Below, in pieces: positions 28,601 to 36,237 of a DNA stretch of 64,000 nt; positions within the stretch are counted from its first letter, which is position 1; each line of letters opens with the position of its first letter. Location: positions 124,001 through 188,000 of the forward strand of contig NZ_JNFG01000008.1 in NCBI RefSeq assembly GCF_000729995.1, read 5' to 3'. The position numbers and the translations under genes were made by a program. The stretch is from Caballeronia sordidicola. Its GTDB lineage: Bacteria > Pseudomonadota > Gammaproteobacteria > Burkholderiales > Burkholderiaceae. A model generated the notes under the pieces. That model saw only the letters and a list, made by a program, of their open reading frames with translations. It made no database searches and had not been told where the DNA came from.

Positions 28601-31600
28601 CCAATAACGGTGGCACCCTGCTCGGCGGGCTAGACGTGTCCGCTAACGTCGCTTATTTGAACAACCAGGGTGGCATCATCCGCTCGAACCGCGACATCAG
28701 CGCGAGCGGTGCGATTGTCGGCGACGGCGAGATGACAGCGGGCCGCAACCTGAGTTTGACGGTTGCGGGTGACTACACTAATGGCGCGGCGAATCACCTG
28801 CATGCCGATGGCGGGTTGACGCTTGCGGCGAGCGGTAACGTCACCAATACCGCGACCCTGGGTGCGGGCGGCACGCTCACAGTGAGCGGCGCCAATGTGA
28901 CCAATACCGCGAGCGGCGACCTCGTTGGAGCAACGACCAATGTGAACGCTGCGGGCACGTTGGCCAATGACGGGCGGATCGAAGGCGACGCTGTGAACAC
29001 GACCAGCGCAACGCTGGCCAATACGGCAACCATCATCGGTAACGCCGTGCAGTTGAATGCGACCGATGTGCAGAACATCGGTTCGCGCGCCGTGATCGCC
29101 GGTGCGCAGGCTGTCAACATTTATGCCGGCAATTCGGTGTCGAATCTCGATGGTGCATTGATCTACAGCGCGGGGAATATGCAAATCGCGCGAGATGGCA
29201 ATCGCGATGGGACCGGGATGCTCGCCGACCAGGTTAATGTACTCACGAATCGTTCGGCCGATATAGAAGCGGACGGCAGCATCGACATTGCGGCGCATAC
29301 GGTGAACAACAGCCGCACGAGCATCGTCACGCAAGCGGGCACGCCGCAAACGAGCACACAAACACTCTCGGTCTGGACGGCAGGCCTGTCGATGGGCGAT
29401 CTGGGCCAGTACAACAGCGAAACAATCGGGCCGTGGACCTGGTCACGTGACAATGCCCCGCTCAAAGCTGAGATTGTAGGCGCTCTTTCTGCTCCAATCA
29501 CCATCACCGTGCCCAAGTCGAGCGTCGCGAGCCTCAACACCGGCACGCAGACACTGTCGTTTTCGGTCGCACCAACGGACACTTACACAGAATCGGCCGG
29601 GACATGGGACAGCGACGAATTTACACCCGCGCCGCAACTCACCCGGCCGCTCACGACCAATCCGACGCAGTACTACCAGAGCATCAAGGATAACGGCTCG
29701 ACGTATTCCATCACCTTCTGGCCGGACTGGGATCCGGCTAAAAACATCCGGCCGGATCAGGTCAGGGTGCGCTATGACCTGGGACCCGATTCGCACGACT
29801 ACAACGAGATCTCGCGTAGCGCTGCGATCACGACCACGACCGACCAACTGCTTAGCGCCACAGCGGCTGCGAAAATTCAGGCGCAAGGCACGATCCGGAT
29901 CAATAGCGACGGCGGGTCGATCAACAACCAGTCCTCGACGATGGCGGCAGGCGGTAACCTGATCCGTCGTGCGACAGGAGGCAGTGTCAACGACACTGGT
30001 ATCTTGCTGCAGCAGACGACGAGCGAGACCGACACGTCGACGTTCTATTGGCACCAGAAAACGGGGAACAACAGCGACACGCAGGTGGTACTGTATCCGG
30101 CGGTGGTGACGGCCGCGACCACGGTGGGTGGGTTGCCGGCGATTGCGACGGCCAATGGAGCCTTGGTGACCGATGCACAAAACATAACCGTCGGGGCGGT
30201 GAACAGGCTAGGGGCGACGGTAACCGGCAATGGCGTCACGGGCGGCAACGCGACCGGCACGCAATTGGGAGGTGTGACGGGCAGCGCTGGCGGGGTATCT
30301 GCCACCGGGACTTCGGGCGGTACGTCGGTGGCAGGCGCATCGGGCTCGATTGGCGCGACCACTCTGTCCGGCATTCCGGGCAGCTCGGGCGGCGTATCGG
30401 GGACCGCAGGCGGTATGTTAGTCGCAGGCGCTTCGGGTTCGATCGCAGCCGCGAGTCTTTCCGCCACCAGCGGCGTGTCCACGCTTGCCGTTCACGGTGG
30501 TTCGACGTTATCCGGGGCAAGCGGCATGACGCTGCATCCGCAGACGCTGGGCACGGCCTCCGGTGGCCTGCCTGATCTGGCGTTGCCGACCAACGGGCTC
30601 TACACGTTTCACACGGCGCCGACGCAAACCTATCTGGTCGCGACCGATTCGCGTTTTACGCAGTACACGAGTTTCGTGTCGAGCGACTACATGCTGAGCG
30701 CGTTGAACCTCAATCCGACACAGGTCCAAAAACGCCTGGGCGATGGCGCGTATGAAGAGCAGATCGTGCGCAATCAGGTCACCGCCCTCACGGGGCGCAC
30801 GTTTCTCGCTGGTTATTCGGACAACATGGACGAATACACGGGTTTGATGAATAACGGCGTGACGTATGCAAAGGATTTCAATCTGACTCCGGGTGTGGGC
30901 CTGTCGGATGCGCAGATGCAGCAGTTGACCACCGACATGGTGTGGCTGGTGTCGCAAGATGTGACGCTGCCTGACGGCACGCACCAATCGGTGCTGGTAC
31001 CCAAGCTGTATCTGGCGCAGGCCGATACGGTGGATCTCGCGGGCAGCGGTGCGCTTGTCGCAGGTAACACGGTGGACATGAACGCGGCGGACACCGTCAA
31101 CAACAGCGGCCACATCGTGAGCGACGTGGCGACAACGATCCTCGGCAACAACATCGTCAACCAGGGCGTGATTGGCAGCGGCGGCACTACGACAGTAAGT
31201 GCGGTGCAGGACGTGCGCAACTTAAGCGGGCGTATCGGCGGGCAGGATGTCGTGGTGAGCGCCGGTCGAGATGTCGTGAACGAAACCCAAACGATCGGCG
31301 TGTCGCAAACAATGGCGACCGGTGGAGAAAACGGCGGTGTTTCGAGTGTCTTGAGCACGGGCGTGCAGGCGGTCGCCGCCATCAGTGCCGCAGGAAGCAC
31401 AACGGTTACCGCGCAGCGCGACGTGAATGTGGTGGGGGCGACTATATCGGCCGGTACTAACACGGTAGTAGCGGCCGGGCGCAACCTGAATGTGGGAACG
31501 GTTGCGCTTACCACTTCGCAGGACGTGCAGACGGGCGATGGCAAGAACTACGGGCACGACAGCATCACGCAGAACCTGGGTAGTACGCTGTCGGCCGGTG

Positions 31601-34600
31601 CGAATCTGCTGAGCATATCGGGTGGCAACACGACTATTACCGGCTCGATCGTGCAGGCGGGCAACAGTGCGATGCTCGTCGCAGCGGGCAATTTGACGGT
31701 GACGGCGGCGGTCGATACGCACACGCACAGTGAAGCGTCGCTGGGTGGCCCGCGAAGCCAATACACGAAATCGTCCTACGACGAAACGGTCCAGGGCAGC
31801 AGCGTTCAGACGGTGGGTGCAGCTACGCTGGCTGCGGGTCAGTCGAGTGCCGCAGATTCTCTGCTCACGGCGATGAGCGTTACTCCGGCTAACAATCCAG
31901 TTGCTGCTGCGACCAAGGGTGATCTGGCGATCTTGGGTTCTTCGGTTACCACGCAAACCGGGGCGGCAAACCTGCTGGCATCGGGCAATGTGACGGTTGG
32001 TGCCGTCACCGAAACCCACGATGCCGATAGCTGGGCGAAAACACACCATTCCGGCTTCCTCGATGACGAGAAGACTCTCGACACAAGCAGTTTGCACGCA
32101 ACGAATTCGATCGGCTCGACTGTTTCAGCCGACTCAGTAAGCGCTGTTGCGGGTAAGGATTTGACGGTAGCGGGTTCGACGATTGCCGCGACTAACGATG
32201 TTGGCCTGCAGGCCGGCGGGAATCTGACCATCGGGACCACGCAGAATACAAGCCAAAGCAGCACCTATCACGAGTCCAGCATGACGGGGATTGGTGCAAG
32301 TGACGGCTTGTCATACGGCACTGATGCGCAGAAGGTGGCGACTAACGATCAGTCCACCACGCCGGTAGGCAGTCTTGTAGGCAGTACAAACGGAAGTGTC
32401 AACCTTGCGGCGGGCAGCACTTTGCATATCACGGGCAGTGACGTGCTTGCGGCGCAAAACATTACGGGGACAGCAGCGAACGTCACGATCGATTCAGCCG
32501 TCACCACACAGCATCACGACGAATCACAGGAATCGAAAACAAGCGGTCTCACGCTGGGTGCGACGGGTGGTTTGATCAGTCTCGCGGAGAATACCTCGCA
32601 GGAGGCTGGGTCTGCGTCTAAAAGCGAGGATTCACGAGCGGCAGCGTTGCACGGAATGGCGGCAGCGCGTGATGCGTACGATACCGGGAGTGCTATTGAA
32701 GGCAGTACCGCAGCAGGTGGCACGCAGAACGGGATGCAGGGCATGGCGGTCCAGCTCAGTTGGGGCAACAGCCACAGCAAGTCCACGGAAAGCGACAACA
32801 GCACCACGAATCTGGGCTCAAATCTGAGCGGCGGTGGCAACGTCTCGCTTACCGCCACCGGTCGCGACGCGCAGGGCAACCCGGTGGACGGAAATCTGAA
32901 TATCGTCGGCTCCAATGTCTCAGGGACGAACGTCGCGCTCGCAGCAGCGAATCAGGTGAACTTGCTGGCATCTCAGGATACGGCGAATAGCCACAGCACC
33001 AATGAGTCGAGTAGCACGAGCCTGGCCGTTTCGTACGGTACGAACGGATGGGGCGGCTCTGCCTCGGCCTCGAAGGCGAGCGGTAACTCAGACAATGCGA
33101 GCGTCACGCAGAACAACACGCACATTGCCGCCACCGATACCGCCAGCATCATTTCTCAAGGCGACACGAACCTGACCGGCGCGACCGTGACAGGGAATAC
33201 CGTGACGGCCAACGTCGGGGGAAATCTAAATCTCCAAAGCCTGCAGGACACAGCCCAATCGAGCGCGCACCAGCAGAGCGCGGGTGGTTCCGTCAGTTAC
33301 AGCCAGTATGGTGGTGGCTCGGGCAGTTTCAGTGCGCAAAACCAGAACGGTTCAAGCAACTACGCGAGTGTTGCCGAGCAGACCGGCATCTCGGCCGGAG
33401 ATGGTGGATTCAACATCGCGGTAAAGGGTAATACCGATCTGAAGGGCGGGATTATTTCCAGTACGGCGAGCGCGGACCAGAACAGCCTGACGACTGGGAC
33501 GCTGACTTTTAGTGACATTCAGAATCATGCGGACTACAGCGCGTCGACGAAGGGGATTAGCGGCGCCATGACGACCGGTAGTCAGTCGGTCGAAAAGCCG
33601 ACGGGTCCCACGTCGGGCACGAACACGGGCAGTATCTTGCCTGCCTTGCCCCAGAACTCAAACGGGAGTCAGGACGGTACAACCAGAAGCGCCGTGAGCG
33701 ACGGCAGTATTGTGTTGACCAACGGGACGCAGCAAACGCAGGATCTAGCGAGCTTGTCGCGAGATACGACTGGTACAAACACGGTTCTGAGCAAGAGTCC
33801 TGACCTGAACAACATCCTCACGAATCAAGCCGATATGGCCGCCGCCACCAGTGCGGCAGGTGAAGCGGTTTCGAAAACGGTCGGAGATATTGCGACGGCG
33901 AAAGAGAAGGCCGCCGATCAGCAATTGACGGCTGCGCAGCAGGCTTATCAAGCAGATCCGAGTGACGCGAACAAGGCTGCACTCGATGCAGCCCAGACCA
34001 CTGCGGATGGTTGGGCCGACAACGGCGCATATCGGGCGGCGCTTCATGGGGCTGGCGCTGCGCTGGTCGTGGGATTGGGTGGGGGGAATGCGTTGGGCGC
34101 CGCTGCCGGAACAGCCGGTTCAGTGCTTGCCTCTCAGGCCACGGGTGATCTGGCGAAACAACTGACGGTTCAACTCGGGATCACGAACCCGGACGTGAGC
34201 GCGGCGGTGACAAACCTTGTGAACAACGTCGAGGCTGGTGGGATTGGCGCAGCGCTAGGAGGATCGTCGGGAGCGGTGGGAGCGTCGAATGCGGATCGGT
34301 ACAACCGGCAATTGCATCCAGATGAACGCAAGTGGGCAAGCGACAATGCGAAGGCGTTTGCGCAGTTCTACGAGGACAAAACAGGTCAGTCAATTTCGGT
34401 CGATCAGGCTCAGCAAATGTTGCTGGCAAACGGTTATATTCGTGTTGATCAGGCCACGGCGAGTGGCCCTGGCTTTGATTCGACGGCAGCGCAGTACATC
34501 ACGCAGAACGCCGGAAACCTGTTCACAGCAACGTCGACGGAATACAAAAGTCCGTTGCTCAATGGAACCGCGGATGGGTCGCTCAATCCAGAGCAGCGCG

Positions 34601-35259
34601 CGTTACCGGGTGCAGTGGCCAATCCGACAGTTGGTCTCGTGACGGCGGGTGTGATCACGGGCGGACTTGCGGCAGGACCTGCGGTCGTGGCAGGCGCGGC
34701 GGCCGCAGTTGAAGCGTGCGTGGCCAATCCGGTGCTGTGTGTTAATCAGGCTTCGATTGGCGCAGGTGAGATCGCAGCGGGCGGCGCGATGCCAGCAGGC
34801 ACCGGTGCGGCTGTAGTTGGAACTGCCGCAGCGGCCAAAGAGGCGATCATTCTCAACAACTATTATCGGGATGGTGCGCCTGTCGACCTGATCCAACAAG
34901 CTTTTGCTCAAGCGGCCACGAGTTCGACACATAACGCTGGAGCTTCGGAAGTTATACTGGGAAAATATATTGCGGGCAGCAGCGACTCTTATGAGGCTGT
35001 CGCGCAAACGCAAGGCGCGACTTATTTTTCGATGTCAGACTGGAGTAACGTTCAGGCACAGCTCGGTGCCGACAAGATGTGGAGCATCAACAAGGCATTT
35101 CTGGATCAGCAAATGGCTCAAGGGAAGACATTCGTTTTTACAGCTAATCCCGCCAATGCCAATGTAGGTACCTTTACCAATTTGGAATATAAGTATCTTC
35201 AGGATAGTGGATATCGTATTGTGCCGGACAAATCGGGATTCTATCGTGCAACTAAATGA
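22618..35259 (+). CDS. cdiA: CdiA/BcpA-like two-partner secretion exoprotein with C-terminal toxin
   Basis: ATG 22618 gives 4213 residues. Residues 1-24 (MNAKSHRLVFNRHRGMLVAV) form the extended signal peptide region, followed by a hydrophobic signal ending near VLGQV. A TPS secretion domain occupies about 75-330 (LPQVNIVAPSAAGVSTNAY, GYINGNPNFAPGQSARIIVN, ILSNANGILVDGGGF). Long haemagglutinin repeats follow, including three tandem units of about 387 residues, then AG/GN-rich repeats to about 3700. NRQLHP (near nt 34305) resembles the N-x-E/Q-LYN boundary of Burkholderia BcpA, so the variable C-terminus would start there. The last 110 residues (SEVILGKYIAGS, KMWSINKAFLDQQ, YRIVPDKSGFYRATK) look like a discrete toxin domain whose activity I cannot name. 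It would be exported by the TpsB at 36238-38016 and delivered to neighbouring cells on contact. Confidence 0.92.
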   Translation: MNAKSHRLVFNRHRGMLVAVEETASTGRQASQGGSRSTRAGRHGRQDRSQCSATLRYRKVALAVLACVLPTAVLGQVVADPNAGARRPTVIQTANGLPQVNIVAPSAAGVSTNAYSQLSVPHAGMILNNSSTIVQTQQAGYINGNPNFAPGQSARIIVNQVTGNLPSSLNGYLEVAGPKAQVILSNANGILVDGGGFINTSRATLTTGTPNFDAGGNVSGFTVTGGMITVQGAGLNAANVDQVDLIARAVTANAAIYANNLNVVTGANQVDYDTLVATPIAGTGTALGVSIDVSQLGGMYANRIVLVGTEQGVGVSLRGVQAAQAGDLTLTTQGQLLLTGQTSAAGNVSLSARDGITNSGTTYAAQSVTVNSGGTIANSGSLAAQQNTTVNGSAIASTGLLGAGVNADGSMAQSGDLTLSAVNSVSANGTNAAGGNASVQGASASLSGSQTSTNGNLTATASAGNLDLTGATTHAGGVLNASAQGSLINDRASTSAQGPLSITAGAVSNQAGQVVSLSTASVQSAGAINNQQGIIQAAGAGRVSGASIDNTAGRIVSLNSDGLSISSTGALTNAVGTTGSGAQGGVIGANGALQLSAGALANHGQINALGDVAVNAQVFDNTSGTTTSGGTLSATVTGELKNTGGSFSGANTNVSSGSIDNGSGSIQGNHLSLAATGDFSNRSGTITQFGTADTTLTAGGALDNTAGTLTLNASNLTLATGSLTNDAGKIAHAGTGVLTVGAQGAASNVGGSIATNGQVILDAASLANAQGTVSALGDSTLTIHGVLDNANGLLHAGGSQAVQAGGAITNQGGTVEAAGTHASLSISGASVDNSTGRIVNVGDGAETVSAQQGLSNAAGGFIGGNGDVALSGQQITNAGSVSASGRAQINGALNNSKGTLIANGALDLQTTSAIQNTQGEIQAGGALTSTSASLDNTAGRLVSLNADGMLITTTGALTNATGTTISGAAGGVIGSNGALQVKAGSLANHGQMSALTDTTVNAQSFDNSSGATSAGGTLSATVSGALTNTQGALSGVEADLSAGSIDNGAGMIQGNHLSLATAGDLSNRQGTISQLGILDTTITAGGSLDNTGGKLASNATNLTVNTASLTNDAGQIAHAGTGALSVAVQGAASSVSGSIATNGNAVFNAESLANARGTISAQGDSVLTVHGALDNSNGLLHAGGSQTVQADGAITNQGGTVEAAGTHASLSVSGASVDNSTGRMANVGDGVMTVSAGQDLSNAAGGFIGGNGGVTLSGQQVTNAGLVSANGDANVAGQFNNSTGTLTASGAIGLQTTGAILNTQGEIQAGGALTSTSASLDNTAGRLVSLNSDGLSITTTGTLTNAAGTTASGAAGGLIGTNGSLRTATGALANHGQISALGDATAYAQSFDNSSGTTTAGGTLTAAVSGAFTNTQGTLSAVEADLSAASIDNGSGSIQGNHLSITTAGNLSNRQGTISQFGNVDTAISAGGAIDNTGGKLASNATNLTVTGASLTNDTGQIAHSGNGTMSVSMQGTVSNVDGSLATNGNVVFTAANLANAQGTISAQSNSALTVQGALDNTNGMLHAGGSQAVQATGTVTNRSGTIEAAGAQSTVSVSGSGVDNTGGRIANAGTGLTTVTAQQAFTNAALGSVRGFVGGNGDVTLSDAQITNSGDVSATGNETLTAQSVNNANGSLVAAGNIGVQIPGAFSNQSGLLSAGGTASVGAASIDNSAGHLEGTQLAVTSRGGLNNSGGTLTQYGTTNQQITVAGTFINTSGTVSSNATYLGITAASLINDHGVIQHAGAGQFSLSAAGADTNIGGRIGTNGALVAQLGSLDNTGGSISAQQTLNVVASSDVANRSGGTLYGNTGASVTTHGQFDNTAGFTESGASLAVQADGAVTNVQGTITANGTSAAHGTLSVSGASVNNTAGRLTNAADGATTISAASIENAAGVLGGNGDVAVNAQSLSNMSGAQVVSSSALNLNVIASVNNSGGLLYGGTALRLIQASVSMANNGGTLLGGLDVSANVAYLNNQGGIIRSNRDISASGAIVGDGEMTAGRNLSLTVAGDYTNGAANHLHADGGLTLAASGNVTNTATLGAGGTLTVSGANVTNTASGDLVGATTNVNAAGTLANDGRIEGDAVNTTSATLANTATIIGNAVQLNATDVQNIGSRAVIAGAQAVNIYAGNSVSNLDGALIYSAGNMQIARDGNRDGTGMLADQVNVLTNRSADIEADGSIDIAAHTVNNSRTSIVTQAGTPQTSTQTLSVWTAGLSMGDLGQYNSETIGPWTWSRDNAPLKAEIVGALSAPITITVPKSSVASLNTGTQTLSFSVAPTDTYTESAGTWDSDEFTPAPQLTRPLTTNPTQYYQSIKDNGSTYSITFWPDWDPAKNIRPDQVRVRYDLGPDSHDYNEISRSAAITTTTDQLLSATAAAKIQAQGTIRINSDGGSINNQSSTMAAGGNLIRRATGGSVNDTGILLQQTTSETDTSTFYWHQKTGNNSDTQVVLYPAVVTAATTVGGLPAIATANGALVTDAQNITVGAVNRLGATVTGNGVTGGNATGTQLGGVTGSAGGVSATGTSGGTSVAGASGSIGATTLSGIPGSSGGVSGTAGGMLVAGASGSIAAASLSATSGVSTLAVHGGSTLSGASGMTLHPQTLGTASGGLPDLALPTNGLYTFHTAPTQTYLVATDSRFTQYTSFVSSDYMLSALNLNPTQVQKRLGDGAYEEQIVRNQVTALTGRTFLAGYSDNMDEYTGLMNNGVTYAKDFNLTPGVGLSDAQMQQLTTDMVWLVSQDVTLPDGTHQSVLVPKLYLAQADTVDLAGSGALVAGNTVDMNAADTVNNSGHIVSDVATTILGNNIVNQGVIGSGGTTTVSAVQDVRNLSGRIGGQDVVVSAGRDVVNETQTIGVSQTMATGGENGGVSSVLSTGVQAVAAISAAGSTTVTAQRDVNVVGATISAGTNTVVAAGRNLNVGTVALTTSQDVQTGDGKNYGHDSITQNLGSTLSAGANLLSISGGNTTITGSIVQAGNSAMLVAAGNLTVTAAVDTHTHSEASLGGPRSQYTKSSYDETVQGSSVQTVGAATLAAGQSSAADSLLTAMSVTPANNPVAAATKGDLAILGSSVTTQTGAANLLASGNVTVGAVTETHDADSWAKTHHSGFLDDEKTLDTSSLHATNSIGSTVSADSVSAVAGKDLTVAGSTIAATNDVGLQAGGNLTIGTTQNTSQSSTYHESSMTGIGASDGLSYGTDAQKVATNDQSTTPVGSLVGSTNGSVNLAAGSTLHITGSDVLAAQNITGTAANVTIDSAVTTQHHDESQESKTSGLTLGATGGLISLAENTSQEAGSASKSEDSRAAALHGMAAARDAYDTGSAIEGSTAAGGTQNGMQGMAVQLSWGNSHSKSTESDNSTTNLGSNLSGGGNVSLTATGRDAQGNPVDGNLNIVGSNVSGTNVALAAANQVNLLASQDTANSHSTNESSSTSLAVSYGTNGWGGSASASKASGNSDNASVTQNNTHIAATDTASIISQGDTNLTGATVTGNTVTANVGGNLNLQSLQDTAQSSAHQQSAGGSVSYSQYGGGSGSFSAQNQNGSSNYASVAEQTGISAGDGGFNIAVKGNTDLKGGIISSTASADQNSLTTGTLTFSDIQNHADYSASTKGISGAMTTGSQSVEKPTGPTSGTNTGSILPALPQNSNGSQDGTTRSAVSDGSIVLTNGTQQTQDLASLSRDTTGTNTVLSKSPDLNNILTNQADMAAATSAAGEAVSKTVGDIATAKEKAADQQLTAAQQAYQADPSDANKAALDAAQTTADGWADNGAYRAALHGAGAALVVGLGGGNALGAAAGTAGSVLASQATGDLAKQLTVQLGITNPDVSAAVTNLVNNVEAGGIGAALGGSSGAVGASNADRYNRQLHPDERKWASDNAKAFAQFYEDKTGQSISVDQAQQMLLANGYIRVDQATASGPGFDSTAAQYITQNAGNLFTATSTEYKSPLLNGTADGSLNPEQRALPGAVANPTVGLVTAGVITGGLAAGPAVVAGAAAAVEACVANPVLCVNQASIGAGEIAAGGAMPAGTGAAVVGTAAAAKEAIILNNYYRDGAPVDLIQQAFAQAATSSTHNAGASEVILGKYIAGSSDSYEAVAQTQGATYFSMSDWSNVQAQLGADKMWSINKAFLDQQMAQGKTFVFTANPANANVGTFTNLEYKYLQDSGYRIVPDKSGFYRATK
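24202..27690 (+). repeat. Three tandem copies of a ~1.16-kb unit inside the exoprotein gene
   Basis: Units of 1161 (24202-25362), 1158 (25363-26520) and 1170 bases (26521-27690), all multiples of three, encode 387, 386 and 390 residues. Each begins near NTQGEIQAGG or an equivalent, and contains ASLDNTAGRLVSLN, SIQGNHLS, SLTNDAGQIAH and GGFIGGNGDV. Units 2 and 3 share almost identical nucleotide stretches at their starts. A fourth, diverged copy begins at 27691. Copy number may vary by recombination. Confidence 0.85.
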
Positions 35260-35605
35260 TGACATGACGAGCTTCGCCCAGCTCTATGAAACTGTAATCG
35301 GATTCTACAAAGCGCTTGAAAATAGACATGTTTCTATTTTTGCTGACCAAGCACCGGGGAGCGGTGAAAGATACTACGTTAGATTTTTAGTGGATAGAAA
35401 GCATGTTGTTGAGTATGCAATCGTTAAGGACCGAAATATTTGTCTGAGCGGGCTATCTCTGGGGATCGGCCCGCAGTATTTCGGGCCGGCAGATTTCTGG
35501 TCATACAAAGATTCAGAACGCTTTACGTTAGAAGCTTCGACAGAAGCAATTGCCCGCAATCTAGCGTTGCTCGATGAATTTTTTGGTTATGTAGCCCGTA
35601 GTTAG
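35246..35605 (+). CDS. Candidate CDI immunity protein
   Basis: A gene of about 119 residues immediately after, or overlapping, the toxin end. GTG 35246 overlaps the exoprotein by 14 bases; ATG 35264 starts 5 bases after its stop. Neither has a strong ribosome-binding site, so translational coupling is likely. The protein (SFAQLYETVIGFYKALENRH, FLVDRKHVVEYAIVKDRN, LDEFFGYVARS) is small, acidic and cytosolic by appearance, and matches no family I know, as is usual for immunity proteins. Base composition is visibly more AT-rich than the exoprotein body, which fits exchange of toxin-immunity modules. Function rests on position. Confidence 0.75.
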   Translation: MQLNDDMTSFAQLYETVIGFYKALENRHVSIFADQAPGSGERYYVRFLVDRKHVVEYAIVKDRNICLSGLSLGIGPQYFGPADFWSYKDSERFTLEASTEAIARNLALLDEFFGYVARS

Positions 35606-35628
35606 ACCGGCATATTGGCCACTGTACC

Positions 35629-35760
35629 CACGAACCCAATTGGGCGAACGACAGCGCCAAGGACTTTGCACAGGTCTACGAGGAAAGGACCGGTCAGAGG
35701 TCGCGTTCGAATAAGCGTAGAAGATATTGCCGGTGAATGCTTCGACTCCGGCGAGCGCGG
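35629..35760 (+). pseudogene. Orphan fragment of a CdiA C-terminal (pre-toxin) region
   Basis: The frame at 35629-35697 reads HEPNWANDSAKDFAQVYEER then TGQ, matching HPDERKWASDNAKAFAQFYE and DKTGQ just after the NRQLHP boundary of the exoprotein. After a +1 shift the next frame gives ISVEDIAGE, comparable with the exoprotein's SISVDQAQQ. It lies downstream of the immunity gene, where displaced cdiA-CT modules are found in other CDI loci. It begins almost exactly at the CT boundary and is frameshifted, so it is a dead relic of a previous toxin. Confidence 0.75.
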
Positions 35761-36237
35761 TGCGTGACACAACTGGCTTGCAAGTTACCAATGACGTTGC
35801 ACGGAACGACTCCTTTTTGAAAAATCAGTGCATGTTGAATACGCCATTGTCGACTGTGATGAACCTTATTCAGCACGGTCAGGACAAATTCCCCGTACTG
35901 CTGGAGTGCTCTGACTCTACAGGGAACAGCGACGCCCACTATTGATGCGACGGGGCCATTTTCAGCAGGTCGGAACACTGAAGACAATTCTATCGAGGCG
36001 GGAAGAACACGCGTTGCGAGGCGCGGGAATCGCTGGAAGCGAACGCACGGTTCCTGTCTCAGTAGCCCGGGGACGTCAGGCCACAACGAAAACTGCTGTG
36101 GTTCATCGAACGATGTAAATGCGAGTCACGGTCAAAACTCCTTCGCACTAAAGAATTCCCAATCGATGCCGTTAAAACAAACTTCTGTGCGTCGCTTTAT
36201 TCGCTAAGCATTTAGTGATTTTCCCGCAAGCTGCTTC
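35761..36237. other. Spacer before the TpsB gene
   Basis: No gene recognised. In Burkholderia loci a small bcpO gene can lie here, but I see no lipoprotein-like frame. A 72-codon frame (35727-35945) has no known motif. The region just before 36238 lacks a clear promoter or ribosome-binding site. Confidence 0.4.

Noticed and set aside
23430..29582. Many long open frames on the minus strand opposite the CDI exoprotein (for example 23619-24125, 24499-25080, 27643-28311, 28630-29361)
   Set aside because: They follow the repeat structure and codon bias of the real plus-strand gene, carry no family motif and no ribosome-binding sites; they are shadows.
30040..30580. Plus and minus alternative frames rich in Gly/Arg or Pro/Val in the repeat region at 30.0-30.6 kb
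   Set aside because: They are low-complexity readings of a GGC/GCC-rich part of the exoprotein (VTGSAGGVSATGTSGG-type linker), not genes.
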